Source: Gymnogyps californianus (Eukaryota; Chordata; Aves; Accipitriformes; Cathartidae). From it: a stretch of 64,000 nucleotides of DNA. Below, in pieces: positions 20,536 to 32,236 of the stretch. The notes under the pieces were generated by a model. The model was given only the letters and a program-made list of their open reading frames with translations. It did no database searches and had not been told where the DNA came from. Numbering within the stretch: position 1 is the stretch's first letter; each line of letters opens with the position of its first letter. Location of the stretch: the NCBI RefSeq assembly GCF_018139145.2, contig NC_059487.1, positions 8,825,792 to 8,889,791 of the forward strand. The letters run 5' to 3'. A program made the translations under genes and the position numbers.

Positions 20536-20925
20536 CTACAGTGGATGGTTCTTCATTCTCCTAGTCCCTGCCTTTGCCTTCTGCAACTTGGGCAGCATGG
20601 CTGGAGCACTTGCTGGTGAAGACTGAGGCAAAAAAGTCATTGAGTACCTCAGCCTTCTCCATATCCCAGGTAACCAGGTCTCCCGTTTCCTTCTGGAGAG
20701 GGCCCACACTTTCTTCCTTTTATCACCGACGTACCTATGGAAGCTTTTTTTGTTGCCCTTGACGTCCCTGGCCAGATTTAGTTCTATCAGGGCTTTAGCT
20801 TCCCCAACCTGATCCCTGGCTGCTTGGACAATTTCTCTGTATTCCTCCCAGGCTACCTGTCCTTGCTTCCACCCTCTGTAGGCTTCCTTTTTGTGTTTGA
20901 GTTTGTCCAGGAGCTCCTTGTTCAT
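20536..20925 (-). pseudogene. CR1 ORF2 linker fragment between endonuclease and RT
   Basis: Frame beginning [20 protein letters not shown], the usual CR1 segment before the RT domain. It loses CR1 similarity in its last third, where another frameshift lies. A further fragment at 20922-21212 (MVEFKILRAVRRAHSKLTTL) is the preceding piece of the same ORF2. Confidence 0.85.
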
Positions 20926-21799
20926 CTATGCAGGCCTCCTGTCATGTGCATCCTCTTTGTTGGGATGCATCGCTCCTGAGCTTGGAGGACGTGACTCTTG
21001 ACTATTAGCCAGCTTTCTTGGGCCCCTCTTCCCTCCAGGGCTTTATCCCATGGTACTCTACCAAGGAGATCCCTGAAGAGGCCAAATTCTGCTCTCCTGA
21101 AGTCCAGGGTAGTGAGCTTGCTGTGCGCCCTCCTCACTGCCCTAAGGATCTTGAACTCCACCATTTCATGGCCACTGCAGCCAAGGCTGCCCTTGAGCTT
21201 CACATTCCCCACCAGCCCCTCCTTGTTGGTGAGAACAACAATTTAATACATTATAGAACTTTCCTTTGTAAGGGAATGTGCATCTGTATACACTTTCACA
21301 GAAAAATAAGTCAAGATGATCACATATATGTTCAGCAAAAACAATTCTACAGAGAAACCTGAGCATTTTTTATCCTCATTAAGTAAAAGGAATAATGAGA
21401 TCTGCCTCTAAGTCAACCAGTTATTTTCAAGTTCATGATTCAACAAACACAATAAGAATTAAATTTGTGTCTGCCCTTCTGTTTCCTACTTCTAGACTTG
21501 GGTCCCACCTACAAATACACTGGGAAGCCCTTGTTCATAAGCTGAATTACACATCAATCTACACTAAGTGCTGGGTGGAGAGAATAAATGATTACTTAAA
21601 AACAAGACCAACAATGTCCTTACTAGAAATATCCACGTAGTATCTTCAAGTGCCTAAGAAAATGGATTACTAACCCAGTTATAAGAAATTCTGAAAAATT
21701 AGGCTGATTTAAAAGATCTCACTCATCTTTAGTGTGCTTGTACACAGAATGTCTGACTGTACCAGTCACAAAATAATGGTAAAGTAAGCAGACTAACTG

Positions 21800-21905
21800 T
21801 GTAAGAAATATTTGGAACCTTCTTTTGCTCTGTATTTATGCAGTACCTAGCATAAAGGTCTAGTCCACAGCCAGGTACTGATTCCTAGAATAATTCAGTA
21901 GCCAA
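21800..21905 (+). repeat. Possible degraded 3' tail of an ancient amniote interspersed repeat
   Basis: TTTTGCTCTGTATTTATGCAG followed by TACCTAGCATAAAGGTCTAG resembles the common tail TTTGTACAGCGCCTAGCACAATGGGGTCCTGG of old amniote repeats. From pattern memory; family not assigned. Confidence 0.35.
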
Positions 21906-24900
21906 ATGTAAGCAGAAAAGACAAGCTATAAAAGGAGCTAAATATCATTACTAAATTAGAAACACTGTACTTCAGGTTTCGCAAAGACCTATTTTAGACA
22001 CACTTCATGCAGTACTATTTCACTGCTATGGGTAACAGCCACTATGCAAAGCGTGAACAAAAAGCTAAGACAAGTTTCCTAGCTAGTGCACACGTGTTAA
22101 CAAAAAGGCCTGAATGAAGTACTCTCGGATCTTGATCCAAAAATCTGAAGCGGGGGCGGGAGGGAAGGTTTTGTGAAAAAGCAAGGAGTATTTGCAAGGT
22201 AAGCAGAGGAACAACAGTTAAGAGACTTCACAAAACTCAATACCATGTACAAAGTGTGTACGTGGTATTGTGCTTGGGACAACTGAAGCACTGTCTTTGG
22301 CTTGTAACAGGCTATAAGAGTCCCAGGAAGGAAGAATTTAATCTCAAGTGCAGTTCTGATATGTGCATCTTATAACCCCAAAATTAGGGCATAAAATGAC
22401 TACAAAGACTTCTGAAGTTTGAGAAGTCTACGGGAACCAGCAGTTCAGTTCACTCAATAGAATCACATCCTGAAATGGGAATAGGCCAGGACATACTATA
22501 GGCTGATTGATTTAAATTAATAATTATGTCCAAGTTTTAGGAAGCAACTAAAACTGCAGGCCAAAAGAGGCAACAACATTGTGCCTCATTTGTTTAAAAT
22601 CAAAGGCTTCTGCAGTGTTTTCAAAGAACTCAGGTTCACTGCTGTAATAAAAAAGGGATGTCACTTCAAGGTTAGTATTGCTTCACAGCAAAAAGCTTTT
22701 CCTCTCTACTCAATTTTCTGATCTTGTTAGCCATAGTTGATAAAAGAAAACACTAGTAGGGGAAAAAATTGTGTAACACTTTGAAATGCTCTCAGGAGCA
22801 CTAGTGTCAACAATATCCAGGAAAAAACATAATTTCTGCTTAGTTTTAGGAGATTAACAGTGCAAATATCCTAAGACACAGGATATCAAGACTTCTAATT
22901 TTTATGGCATGACAAAAAAGCAGAAAGGAAACAAGGTCTAGCCCAAAAATTAACCACCACATAGTCACAGAGAAGTTTCAACGAATGCCAAATTCTTCAA
23001 CACATCACTTTTTTTTTTAACAGATTTTAGCATTTAGATAGACTTGCAGTGACTTTCAACTCCAAATTACCTCTTCACCAACTTGCTACTCTTACTAGCA
23101 CTTCAAATTCCAGATGGAAACAATTGCAGTCACTATTCTAAAAACATCCAGAATGTGAAGTCTGACACATCCTCCTGTTATGTTACTCTAAGTGATTTTT
23201 TTTTAAACCACTTTTAGCATTTAATAAAAATAAACTATCCTCACTGTACCAGCTTCAAGTACTTCAAGTTAACATGGCCACGCAGTTCAGCCCTTTAACA
23301 CATCAGTTACCAAGGGACTGGAACCACCTAGAAAACCGAGTCAAAAGATGAGTTAAAAAAAGATTCCTGTGCAATTATTTGGAAAATTAATTCATGTAAA
23401 ATACAATACTGCATGCCTGTTTTAGAGTTCTGTATTGCAACAGTTAACATTTTCTTATGCTACATATTCTCAGTGCAAACAGTCCTCCCTTATGAGGGAT
23501 GTACTGATCTCATACACAATACACTGTATTCACAACTTGAGAACTATGACCTTACAGGAAGGTATGCACCCAGAAGAGAGAGGATAAGGAACACAAGAGG
23601 GCAAAACAGCAAAACCACCCATATCAGTCAAATATCAGAGGTGATAAAAAGGAGAAAGCTTCCACCTGTCTTTAGACCCCAAAAGCTGTTTCTATTTTAG
23701 TGTAACTAAACTCTTAATTCTCCACTGGGTCTTTTGTATTTTGGACCTCATCAGAAGAGCTGCCTTGCAGCCCGCTACCTTTGACACCATCAGGTAACGG
23801 CTGTTAAGACTGTTTCAGCTCTTCCAACTTTATCTAGAACAATGAAACAGAGGATCTTCTAGAGTACAGCTTCAAAGCACCCACAAAGTAACAATGCTAT
23901 TCTGATTCTGGGAAAGATGCATCAGTTTCAGAACAAGACAGCCTTTTTCTCTCAACTAAAATCTTCAGCAAATACTGCACATCTGCCTCATTATGTTATA
24001 TTCATTTTTGGACAATATTATTCAAAGCGCTTACTATGCTTGTTTCATGTTTGAGCTTTGTTACAGTTCTAACAAGCAGCAAGTATAATATATTTTTAAT
24101 GTCACAGCCTTGTTAGTAAAATGGTGGGTTTCATCCTGAAATAGTTTAAAGACCTAAAGAAATAATCTGGAGGAAAATCTTGCTGTGTAAAGGAACCAAG
24201 ACAGCACTAGTCTAGGTTTTCTAGAAGACCTACTCCGGGTTTTCTTCTCTTTATGCTTAACGGAAAATTACACCATTTCCTTACTACCACACTGTCAGTT
24301 TGTACCGTTAGGAAAGCCTTCCATGACCAGCAAGCACAGAACTGTAGGCGACCCTAAACATGTCATTGAGGAAGATGTCTTCACTCAAGGTTTGTAAAGA
24401 GCATCACTGTGAAATAGCAAGTAAAAAACAGTTATGGAATCCCCAAAAGCTATAAACAAAAACCCCTAGTCCCTAGTGCATTTTATTCTTATTCAGGCAT
24501 CTCAAACCTGTATGAGTAGGCTAGGTATCCTAATGCTCTTTACAATGGCCACTGATTCTTCTGAAGTACCTGTCCACTGGCAGAATCAAGCCAGTGGAAT
24601 ACATGATTTTTTTAATTTCACCTTTTTTTTTTTTAACATACAAGAAAAGTATGATGTCAACATCACTAATGATACTAGAGGAATAATTGGAAAGTTACTA
24701 TCTGGCTATTCCATTTATTTCCTTTGGAAATTTTATGAACATAGTTCTAAGTTTATCTAAGTTCACAGAGCTGAGAACAGTTAGAAGAAGCAGTCAATCA
24801 AGAAAAGGAAAACTACAAAATTAAACTTTCCTAGTGAGTATTGAGTGAAAATTAGGAATGAAGAGAGAAAAAAGTTACATAAATAAAAACGAGGCTCCTG

Positions 24901-25270
24901 GAAGCAATTTTTTTTTCACATGCATTTATCAATTTTGTTGACATACAGTTTATTTTACCAGCTGATGATTCCCAGGCCTACAATGAAAGTCTCACAGGAA
25001 CGTAGAGGTGGAAAGCTGGTAACTCATTTTGAGAGCATTTTCCCCTCACAATGAAATATATAAAGTTACTCATAATAAGCAACATTTACCCCTCACCCTA
25101 TCCCTTAAACACTGTAAGTTTATTTCTTGGCTCAGTTGAAAGGATCAGCACTAAAAAGAAAAGCTTTATGCATATTCAGTATGTTGACCATTTTGGTTTT
25201 GTTGAGGCTATGTCCTTCCAGGCTGCCTCATCATAACTGATCAGTCAAAACAGGGGTGCCAAAACACTTT

Positions 25271-25284
25271 GGGGGGGGGGGGGG
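25271..25284 (+). repeat. G14 homopolymer
   Basis: Uninterrupted run of 14 G read directly; potential G-quadruplex on the plus strand. Unremarkable intronic sequence surrounds it. Confidence 0.9.
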
Positions 25285-26429
25285 AAGTGCAGATCTTTAA
25301 TCCTAAAACAAAACATATGTTAAATAGAGGAAACCCAAAAGATGCGGACAATTGAATCAGTTTCTCATTTCTGGATGGCTAGTTCTTTACTACTGTTTAG
25401 AAGAGGCACTATTTCACCAAAGATTAAGTGTGACAGCCCCTTCCCCGCAATGTTTACTGTGAACACCTTGCATGCAAAGGAAGCCCATTCTTCCAAGAAG
25501 GGCTGCAACTTCCCCAGCTGTAGAGATGGGAGCAAACTACCATCCTGTGTGCAAAGGCACTACCCCTTTTACTCTAAGGGCTCAAATTTCTAAATTGGAC
25601 TAGAAGGACTTCCAAAGGACTAGACTCTCATCCAGTATAAATCCACTGCCAGTTCATAAGCCTACAACTAATGTTTTAGGGCTACTGCAAAAAAACCATT
25701 TTATAACTCCAGATATAAAAAATCATATATCAAATTTAATAAAAAAGCAACTTTAGAAGGGGTCTTCCTATTGTAATGTAAATATCTACTGTTTGTCAGT
25801 TTTTCAGATTTGATGCCAAGTTGTTGGCTGAATTTATCAAATCAAATGTGATGCCATGGGATTTGATGCCAACACCTTAGATCTAATGATACAGAAATGG
25901 GCATCTCTTGAACTGACTGCTTCTTAAAAGCATTCTGTGAAATTTACACTTCCATGCGACTTCCGTTAAATAATCTACCTCAGAATAAAAGTGGGGATGC
26001 AATTACAATTATCCCTTGGGCACATTATTAAAAAGAATAAAATAAAACATCAGTTTTACCTTCTCTTATGAGCACGTTTGGTTGACCCTTCCTTTCCTAA
26101 TGCTCTCATTTACTCATATTATGAAGACTGAGAAAACCTGAACTTTTTGGTGATCTGAAACACAGTATTATCAACTGTACTGTTGAAGAAAGTATTAGGC
26201 GTGAGCATGTGTGCAAAACAGACAATTTTATAAGCAATGTGTAAACCCAGCCTTTTCTATCCCATTGTGACTTCGAGTTTATATACCTCTATACTCAGAT
26301 CAATCTTGTCTTATTAAAATAATTAGCTCTGTAAGAACTATAGTTCATTAAAGCAGATTTCCTACAAATTTGAAACTAAAAGATACTAATATTTTCTGTT
26401 ATTTCTGCACATGCTTATAAAATGGAACT

Positions 26430-26890
26430 GTTCTTACTCTCTCTTTTCCCCTCTCCCCCTCATCATCCCTCTGCTGCTTCAAAAGGTCCGTCCTTTCGTT
26501 GCTCTTTCCCCCTCTCCTCCTCATCCTTTCTTTGCTGGTTCTTGGCCTTCTTGGTCCTTACCTCGCTCATTTTCCCTCTTCTCATCTTCCCTGCGCCAAT
26601 TCATAGCGTCCACATTCTTTCGTCGTTCTCTCTCATCCTGTCTCCACCGCTTCTTGATATCTTTGTCCTTAACTTGCTCATTTTCTCTCCTCTTCTCATC
26701 ATCCCTGTGCCATTTTATTGTTTCTGCATTTTTCTGTGGCTCCACGCTTCTTTTGAGATAGTCTTGTCGCCTCCTCCTCTTTTTTAACATATCCCTTTCC
26801 CTGGCACGAGCCTGCTTTTCTTTCTGGGAAAGAAAAGCTTTACGGGGCATCATGAGCTGCTGCTGTACCTGTAATAATATCGTATCCATG
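26430..26890 (-). repeat. Purine-rich imperfect tandem repeat with Lys/Arg-rich reading frame
   Basis: On the minus strand about 430 bases are strongly purine-rich and consist of roughly five imperfect units of 48-66 bases sharing GATGAGAAGAGG..GAAAATGAGC..AAGGAC. A 122-codon frame (26889-26521) covers three or four of them and gives peptide units built on RxDEKRRENE..KD..W, with Trp at residues 60, 82 and 98. The lead-in MMPRKAFLSQKEKQARARER is also basic. It is bounded by acceptor-like ATATTATTACAG at 26866 and a donor-like CGAG|GTAAGG at 26561, so it could be an exon on the ADNP strand. I do not recognise the protein. A decayed minisatellite is equally possible. Confidence 0.5.
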
Positions 26891-28710
26891 GAATAATATA
26901 CTATACATGCACTCAGTCAGGCACCAACAACTCTCATTTGGAGCTGAATACTTCAAATACTAAGCCAAGATAATTTACTGCTTCTTCTCTTTCCTCCATA
27001 ACCCTCTGCTAAGCTCCATATTAGATGACAGGCAAGTTGCTGTGCTCAGCTCCAGGCACACCACCTAACTGGCACCTCTGCAGCTGGCACACATCCAACA
27101 TTGAGAAGTCAACCCCCTAAAATCCCGGGCCTAAGGGGTATGATTTCTTCCCCCTCCTCCTTACAACTCCTCCCACAGAGTTTTTAGCAGCCACTTGGCA
27201 TTGCTGCATCCAATTGAAGGAACAGGCTGATAGGAGAGTTGTGAAGGAAACTTGTGAATGTTCAAGCCTTATTTTCTTCTCTTACTGGAGATCTACATTT
27301 AATGAAACTTAAAGGTGCTTATTTATCTTTTCAGACCTCCATCTCTACCAAACTTGGTTGAAAATGGCCAACATTTTTCTTGGCTGGGAGGAGGGAGAGA
27401 GATTAGGAGACAAGCCACAATCTGAAAAATTGTATAAGCTTTGTTTCCTTGGGAAACCTGGCCAAAACATTTAACTGCAGTTAATGAAATAAGTCCTGAC
27501 TCATCTACTCAAACTTCCTCCAAGTATGTTATGTCTTGCTATTCACAAGAACAAAGGAAAAAAGAATGTGACTATTTACTTGGAGTTTCTGCCGACAGCA
27601 TTCCTGATGAGTGGGGCTCTTTGGTTTTGTTGTTTTGCGGTTTTGTTTTGTTTTTAAGGAGGTGTCAATGAAGACTACCTTTTAACAAATTGTTTTACTT
27701 TTGGTCATTTCTCTGTAGTCATCCAACACATTCACATCTTTAAATTTACCGGTGTTAATATCTGCAATTTTGAAATCATAGAAAACAAAAAAGACCACAG
27801 AAAGAATTTATACTATTACTAATATCCTTTAAATATTCTTCTGTACACATTGAGCAACGTTTCAGAAATGTCAAACTGCAGTTGTGGCCCAGGTTTGGGG
27901 TTTTTTGTCTGGTTTTGAATTTTTGTTTAGAAGAGAGTTTTGCAGAGGTCTAATCAAAATGAAAACTGCAGAAAGGACAAAATTACTAGATTAGAATACT
28001 TAAGCAAAGCCTAAAACAAAATGAAACAAATGTACTTTTAAAATTTAGCTACCTTATGGAAAGCACTTGTTCCCAGCATGCAATACTCCATCTTTTTCCT
28101 ACAGAAAAAGCAACGTTTCAAACCCTTATTCTAAAAGCTGTTCCTTTTCCCTACATAATATACCCCCACACACACTTAAACCCACTACTCTAGTCCATTG
28201 CCTTTGTTAGGTATGTATCATGATCCCATGGTTTTCATTCCAATAATTCAAACCCAAATTTCTTAATATCCATAATAATACTAAAAGGGAAGGGCAGCAG
28301 CAGAGTGAAACAGCATAATCAAAAAAATGCATGCAGTTTGGTAACAAGTTAGTGCATAAAATTCAGATTATGCTAAAAATTACTTCATTAAAAAGTGTAG
28401 GATAGCTCTCTACTAGACAGCCTGTTTTTAAGCACTAAATATTTCTCAAAAACAGTTATCATTAAAATCAGAAAGCAATGAGAATCCAGGATCAACATCA
28501 TCAGTGCAACCCAGACACTGTAAATCTTTAAAATAGTTTTAATTTCTCTATTGGCTCTGTGCCAGTACTACATTACTGTTGTTTACTAGAGCAAACTTAA
28601 CTTACTAACTTTTAAAATGTACAGTATCTTTATAATTTTATCAGTAACCTGATTTTATTCCAATAACAATAGCATGAAGAAAATTTAAAGTAAATCATAT
28701 TTCATGCAAA

Positions 28711-28736
28711 TGATTCTCCCCCCCGCCCCCCCACCC
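28711..28736 (-). repeat. G-rich tract on minus strand (C runs on plus)
   Basis: Plus-strand CTCCCCCCCGCCCCCCCACCC gives three or more G runs on the minus, ADNP-sense strand; G-quadruplex-prone. Confidence 0.7.
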
Positions 28737-29287
28737 AAGGCAAGTACCGACATTTAAAATCTGTCATTTTTAAAAAACTCTTTTGACACCAATTGTTATA
28801 TTTTCTTTCATTTGTTTTTTGTGGGTTTTTTTGTTGGTTTTTTTTCCCCCTCTTTGGCTTTATCTTTTCATTGTTGTTAACTACAGTAATCCTCCCTCCC
28901 CTCCCTTTATACATATCCCAGCCCACTTTGACAGACCGATTTATAGACAAATGATAGAAAATATCTTAATAAAAAACATTTCAGTTGAATTTCCAAAATT
29001 AAACATTTCAGTTGAGATTCAAATAAGAAACATCTGATTCCAAGGAATAACTTAAAGGGACACCCAACTTAAATTATATATCTTTGAACTTCCGTATCAC
29101 AAATCACAGGTTTTTCCCCAGTTTGTTTCAGCATGAGAGAGTACTTCCGGCAGTCTGGTCATTTCTCTTGCAGTCAAAGTCATCTTTCACTTTTGCCTCT
29201 GTTGGTTTTAATAAACCAAAAGAGGGGAAAAAATTTTAATCCAGGAAGCTAATATGCAGTGAAGCTGCCAGACTGATTGAGCTCAAA

Positions 29288-29308
29288 GCCCCCCACCCCC
29301 CCCAATTT
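29288..29308 (-). repeat. G-rich tract on minus strand
   Basis: Plus-strand C6-A-C8 run (GCCCCCCACCCCCCCCAA). Potential quadruplex on the ADNP-sense strand. Confidence 0.6.
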
Positions 29309-32185
29309 TTCTAGACTTCAAGTTGGTGTTCCTTTAAGTTCAAAATGTCCAAACATCAGAAGTAAACAGTCAGAACTATCCTTTGAACTATTTTTTGCCC
29401 ATACTTCGCCAAATGAAAATCTTAATTCTTCCCAATCTATTCAGTACATATTATGAGGCATTTACCTCCAAAATTAATGGTGCTTGGGCGTCTCAGACTC
29501 ATTGGACAAGTTTCATGCAAAAGCCTCCAAAAATAATTCTCCTTCCAGAACGCCCACCTCAGGGATTATATTACACCTACTGTGTGAGGCCAAAGCCCGG
29601 ACATAGAAGAAGGATCATATCCTGCTGTACAAAACAAAGTGTTAAAGACAAGAGATAAGAAATGTAATAAGGGCAATCTTACATTTATAACGTACGTTTC
29701 ATTGCGAAGGACTCCAAAGCTAATTATAAACCACATTTACGGTACCTTTACTGACACGGAGCTACTGTAGAGTGCACTCCAGCAAGTTAACAGTGCTGCA
29801 GGAAGTTTTAGCAGGTTTGTGGCTTAAACAACAGATTCCGCTGGGTGATGCTACCTGAGGAATATTTTAGTGCTCAGATTTCAATTAAGTTACCCAATTC
29901 AGAAATCCAGCAGGATACAGAGACGAATGCTCCTATTCGCACTTCATATAACCTTTTGACTGAAGTGGTTAGGACCTCAGTTTACACCTCATCTGAGCTG
30001 TTAGTACCAGCAACATAGCTGCACCCTGTATAGATGAGGTACACTTAGTAAAACACCAACAGCACTTCCTTGTACAGGTAATTTTTCCTAGAAGGTTCTC
30101 ATACAAACACAGTCCCACCTTAAATTACAAGACTATGGGAGATCAAACAGGTGACATGGCCATCAGCCACAATCCTAAGGACATACATTCATTTGGGAAG
30201 TATTCAGATTAAAATTTTCAGTACAACGCTGCTAGTAGGAAGATGTGAAGTAAACCGTTTTGGGTAATGGCATGTAAATGATTGTGCTCCTGTAGGAAGA
30301 CTGACACCTCTTCAACTCACATCACCCATGGACAGAAACTCAGTCTTGAACAGACTGGAAACACAAGACATAAAATCAGTACCATGAAGTCTGGAACAAC
30401 CAAATCTAAAGTTTATAAAAGCAAAATTTGTTGAGTCATTTATAGTTACTTTTCCAAGTAATAAGGGTTTTTACTGTTTAAAGTTGTTAGATTTTAATCT
30501 CCGTTGATTATTCAGACAGAACATCCACAGCTTAATATACAGATTATTTTTCTTCAGCAAGTACGGTTTCAACAGAAGATACTAAAATGTTCTAAGAAAT
30601 TTAAAAAGACAAAATTCTTAAAATACTTCACATTGAGGCAAAACTGAATATTGCATATGCTTTAACAAGACCACTAGCCGTATCTTCAAATAGGTAAGGA
30701 TAATGGTTATTTTGTTTCATACTGGAATATTTTCTAACTAGAAAGTAGAATTTGTGCCCCTGTATCTCTATCAAATCCAAATTACCTCTCTCCCACTGAA
30801 TCCTCATTGCAGAAAGCACATTTCTGGATGGGGACCCATCAGCCTTGAGAGCAGATCAGTGACAATTAGTGTATCAGCCTGAAGATACGAATACTGAGCA
30901 CAGGGAAGTACTTCATCCCATACTGGGCCTCCAGAAGACTGAGTATCATTTCCCTGCACTGTGTTGCTGACGAGAATCACCAAGCATCTGGCATTTTCCT
31001 GACTTTATACAAATCAAAATTCTTTTATTTTAGCCCTTATTTTGCTAGTATTTAAAGTTGAAGGAGTTCTTGGTTTGCATATAACAGTGCAACATAGTAG
31101 CATATATCAGAGCTGACAGCAGCTGTATGTTCCTGGACGAAATGAAACAAGACTGTTAGTTTCTTGATACTGTGTTTTTTATCTCCCTATTCCAACTGCA
31201 TTTAAAATAAGGTCTACTTTTAACAATTTGCCCAGCTAACTGCATTTAATAGCATGCTCTAAAAAGCCAGCCATGAAATAGATTTGCAAAGAAGGCTGTT
31301 AGCGCAACATTGGGTGAAATCTCTTAAAATACAAGAAAAATAGACAAGAAAATTAACCTATGATTCCCACAGCAACAGAAAAGCAGCCTCCTCACGTATG
31401 CAGGTTAAATGATGCTATATAGTATGACGGTGTATAATATTGTATATTCACATGAGGACAATGCTGGCCTGTCCCTGCAGCAAGGCGGAGCCTGGAACTC
31501 TGGGACCTGACAATTCCAGGACAGCTGAGCAAGGAAGAGTGATAGGAAGCAGAAAAGTATCTCAGGGAAGAGTGAGCAAATCAAAAATACCAGGATCAGA
31601 AACATCAGGGAGAACAGAGAAGTTGGAATAACTAAAAACTACCAAAAACTTCCTTGAAAAGGTAAGAGTTGCAATTAAATATCTCCCCTCCCTGCACTGA
31701 GTGAATAAAGAGTCTACTCCCAACATGTCTAACACTGGCTTACATTAAGCATTTTCAGTTTCTTCAGTTGGACTCTTCTCCTTCCTCCTTATTTAAGCAT
31801 TTCTGGCCTAGTTTTCAGAGGGCTGTGCACCCACATCTCCTGTGAAGGTAATGAGATTTGCAGTTTATCAGCACAGCTGAAATGCCAGACAACTAAGGGC
31901 TCATTTTTCAAGTCCGCCATAATCCTAGGATGGAGGCTGTTTTGTAACAGCATGCGCTCTATTCTCATGGCAACATTTTAAACAGAGAGCACCTCCTCAA
32001 CCTTATCAGCTCAACCATCTGCAACACCAAGCTTCTGCCCATGTAATATGATGGTCTTCGGCTAACTTCTGTCTAACAAACACCTCTCAACTCCAACTAG
32101 ATAATTGTGTACACAGCTGCCATGTTAGACCCAGCACTTAACTTCAACCTTAAGCTAGCACATCAGCGAGCACAAGTCCCCAAGC

Positions 32186-32236
32186 CCTTTAACTTGTGTC
32201 TATATCCAAGGTCCTTTAACTTGTGTCTATATCCAA
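32186..32236. repeat. Perfect 24-base tandem duplication
   Basis: The unit beginning CCTTTAACTTGTGTC and ending CTATATCCAA occurs at 32186-32209 and again at 32213-32236 with no mismatch, separated by GGT (period 27). The identity suggests a recent slippage or microhomology duplication. Confidence 0.9.

Larger units (their letters stand above)
18965..21241 (-). mobile_element. CR1 LINE, 5'-truncated, about 2.3 kb
   Basis: Read on the minus strand, the element runs from the end of the endonuclease/linker region through reverse transcriptase to the conserved CR1 3' end. The 3' end is seen on the plus strand as CATAGAATGGTTTGGGTTGG at 18965. CR1 is the main avian LINE; it moves by target-primed reverse transcription, and most copies are 5'-truncated like this one. 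The polyprotein is split into pieces in different frames (about 21212-20922, 20925-20536, 20497-19892 and 19992-19216, then a short tail frame), so it cannot make an active enzyme. It lies in the ADNP 5' intron, in the same orientation as ADNP. Confidence 0.95.

Noticed and set aside
29383..29658. Plus-strand 91-codon frame with a GHRRRI segment
   Set aside because: Intronic and antisense to ADNP; no homology recognised and no good splice sites at its ends.
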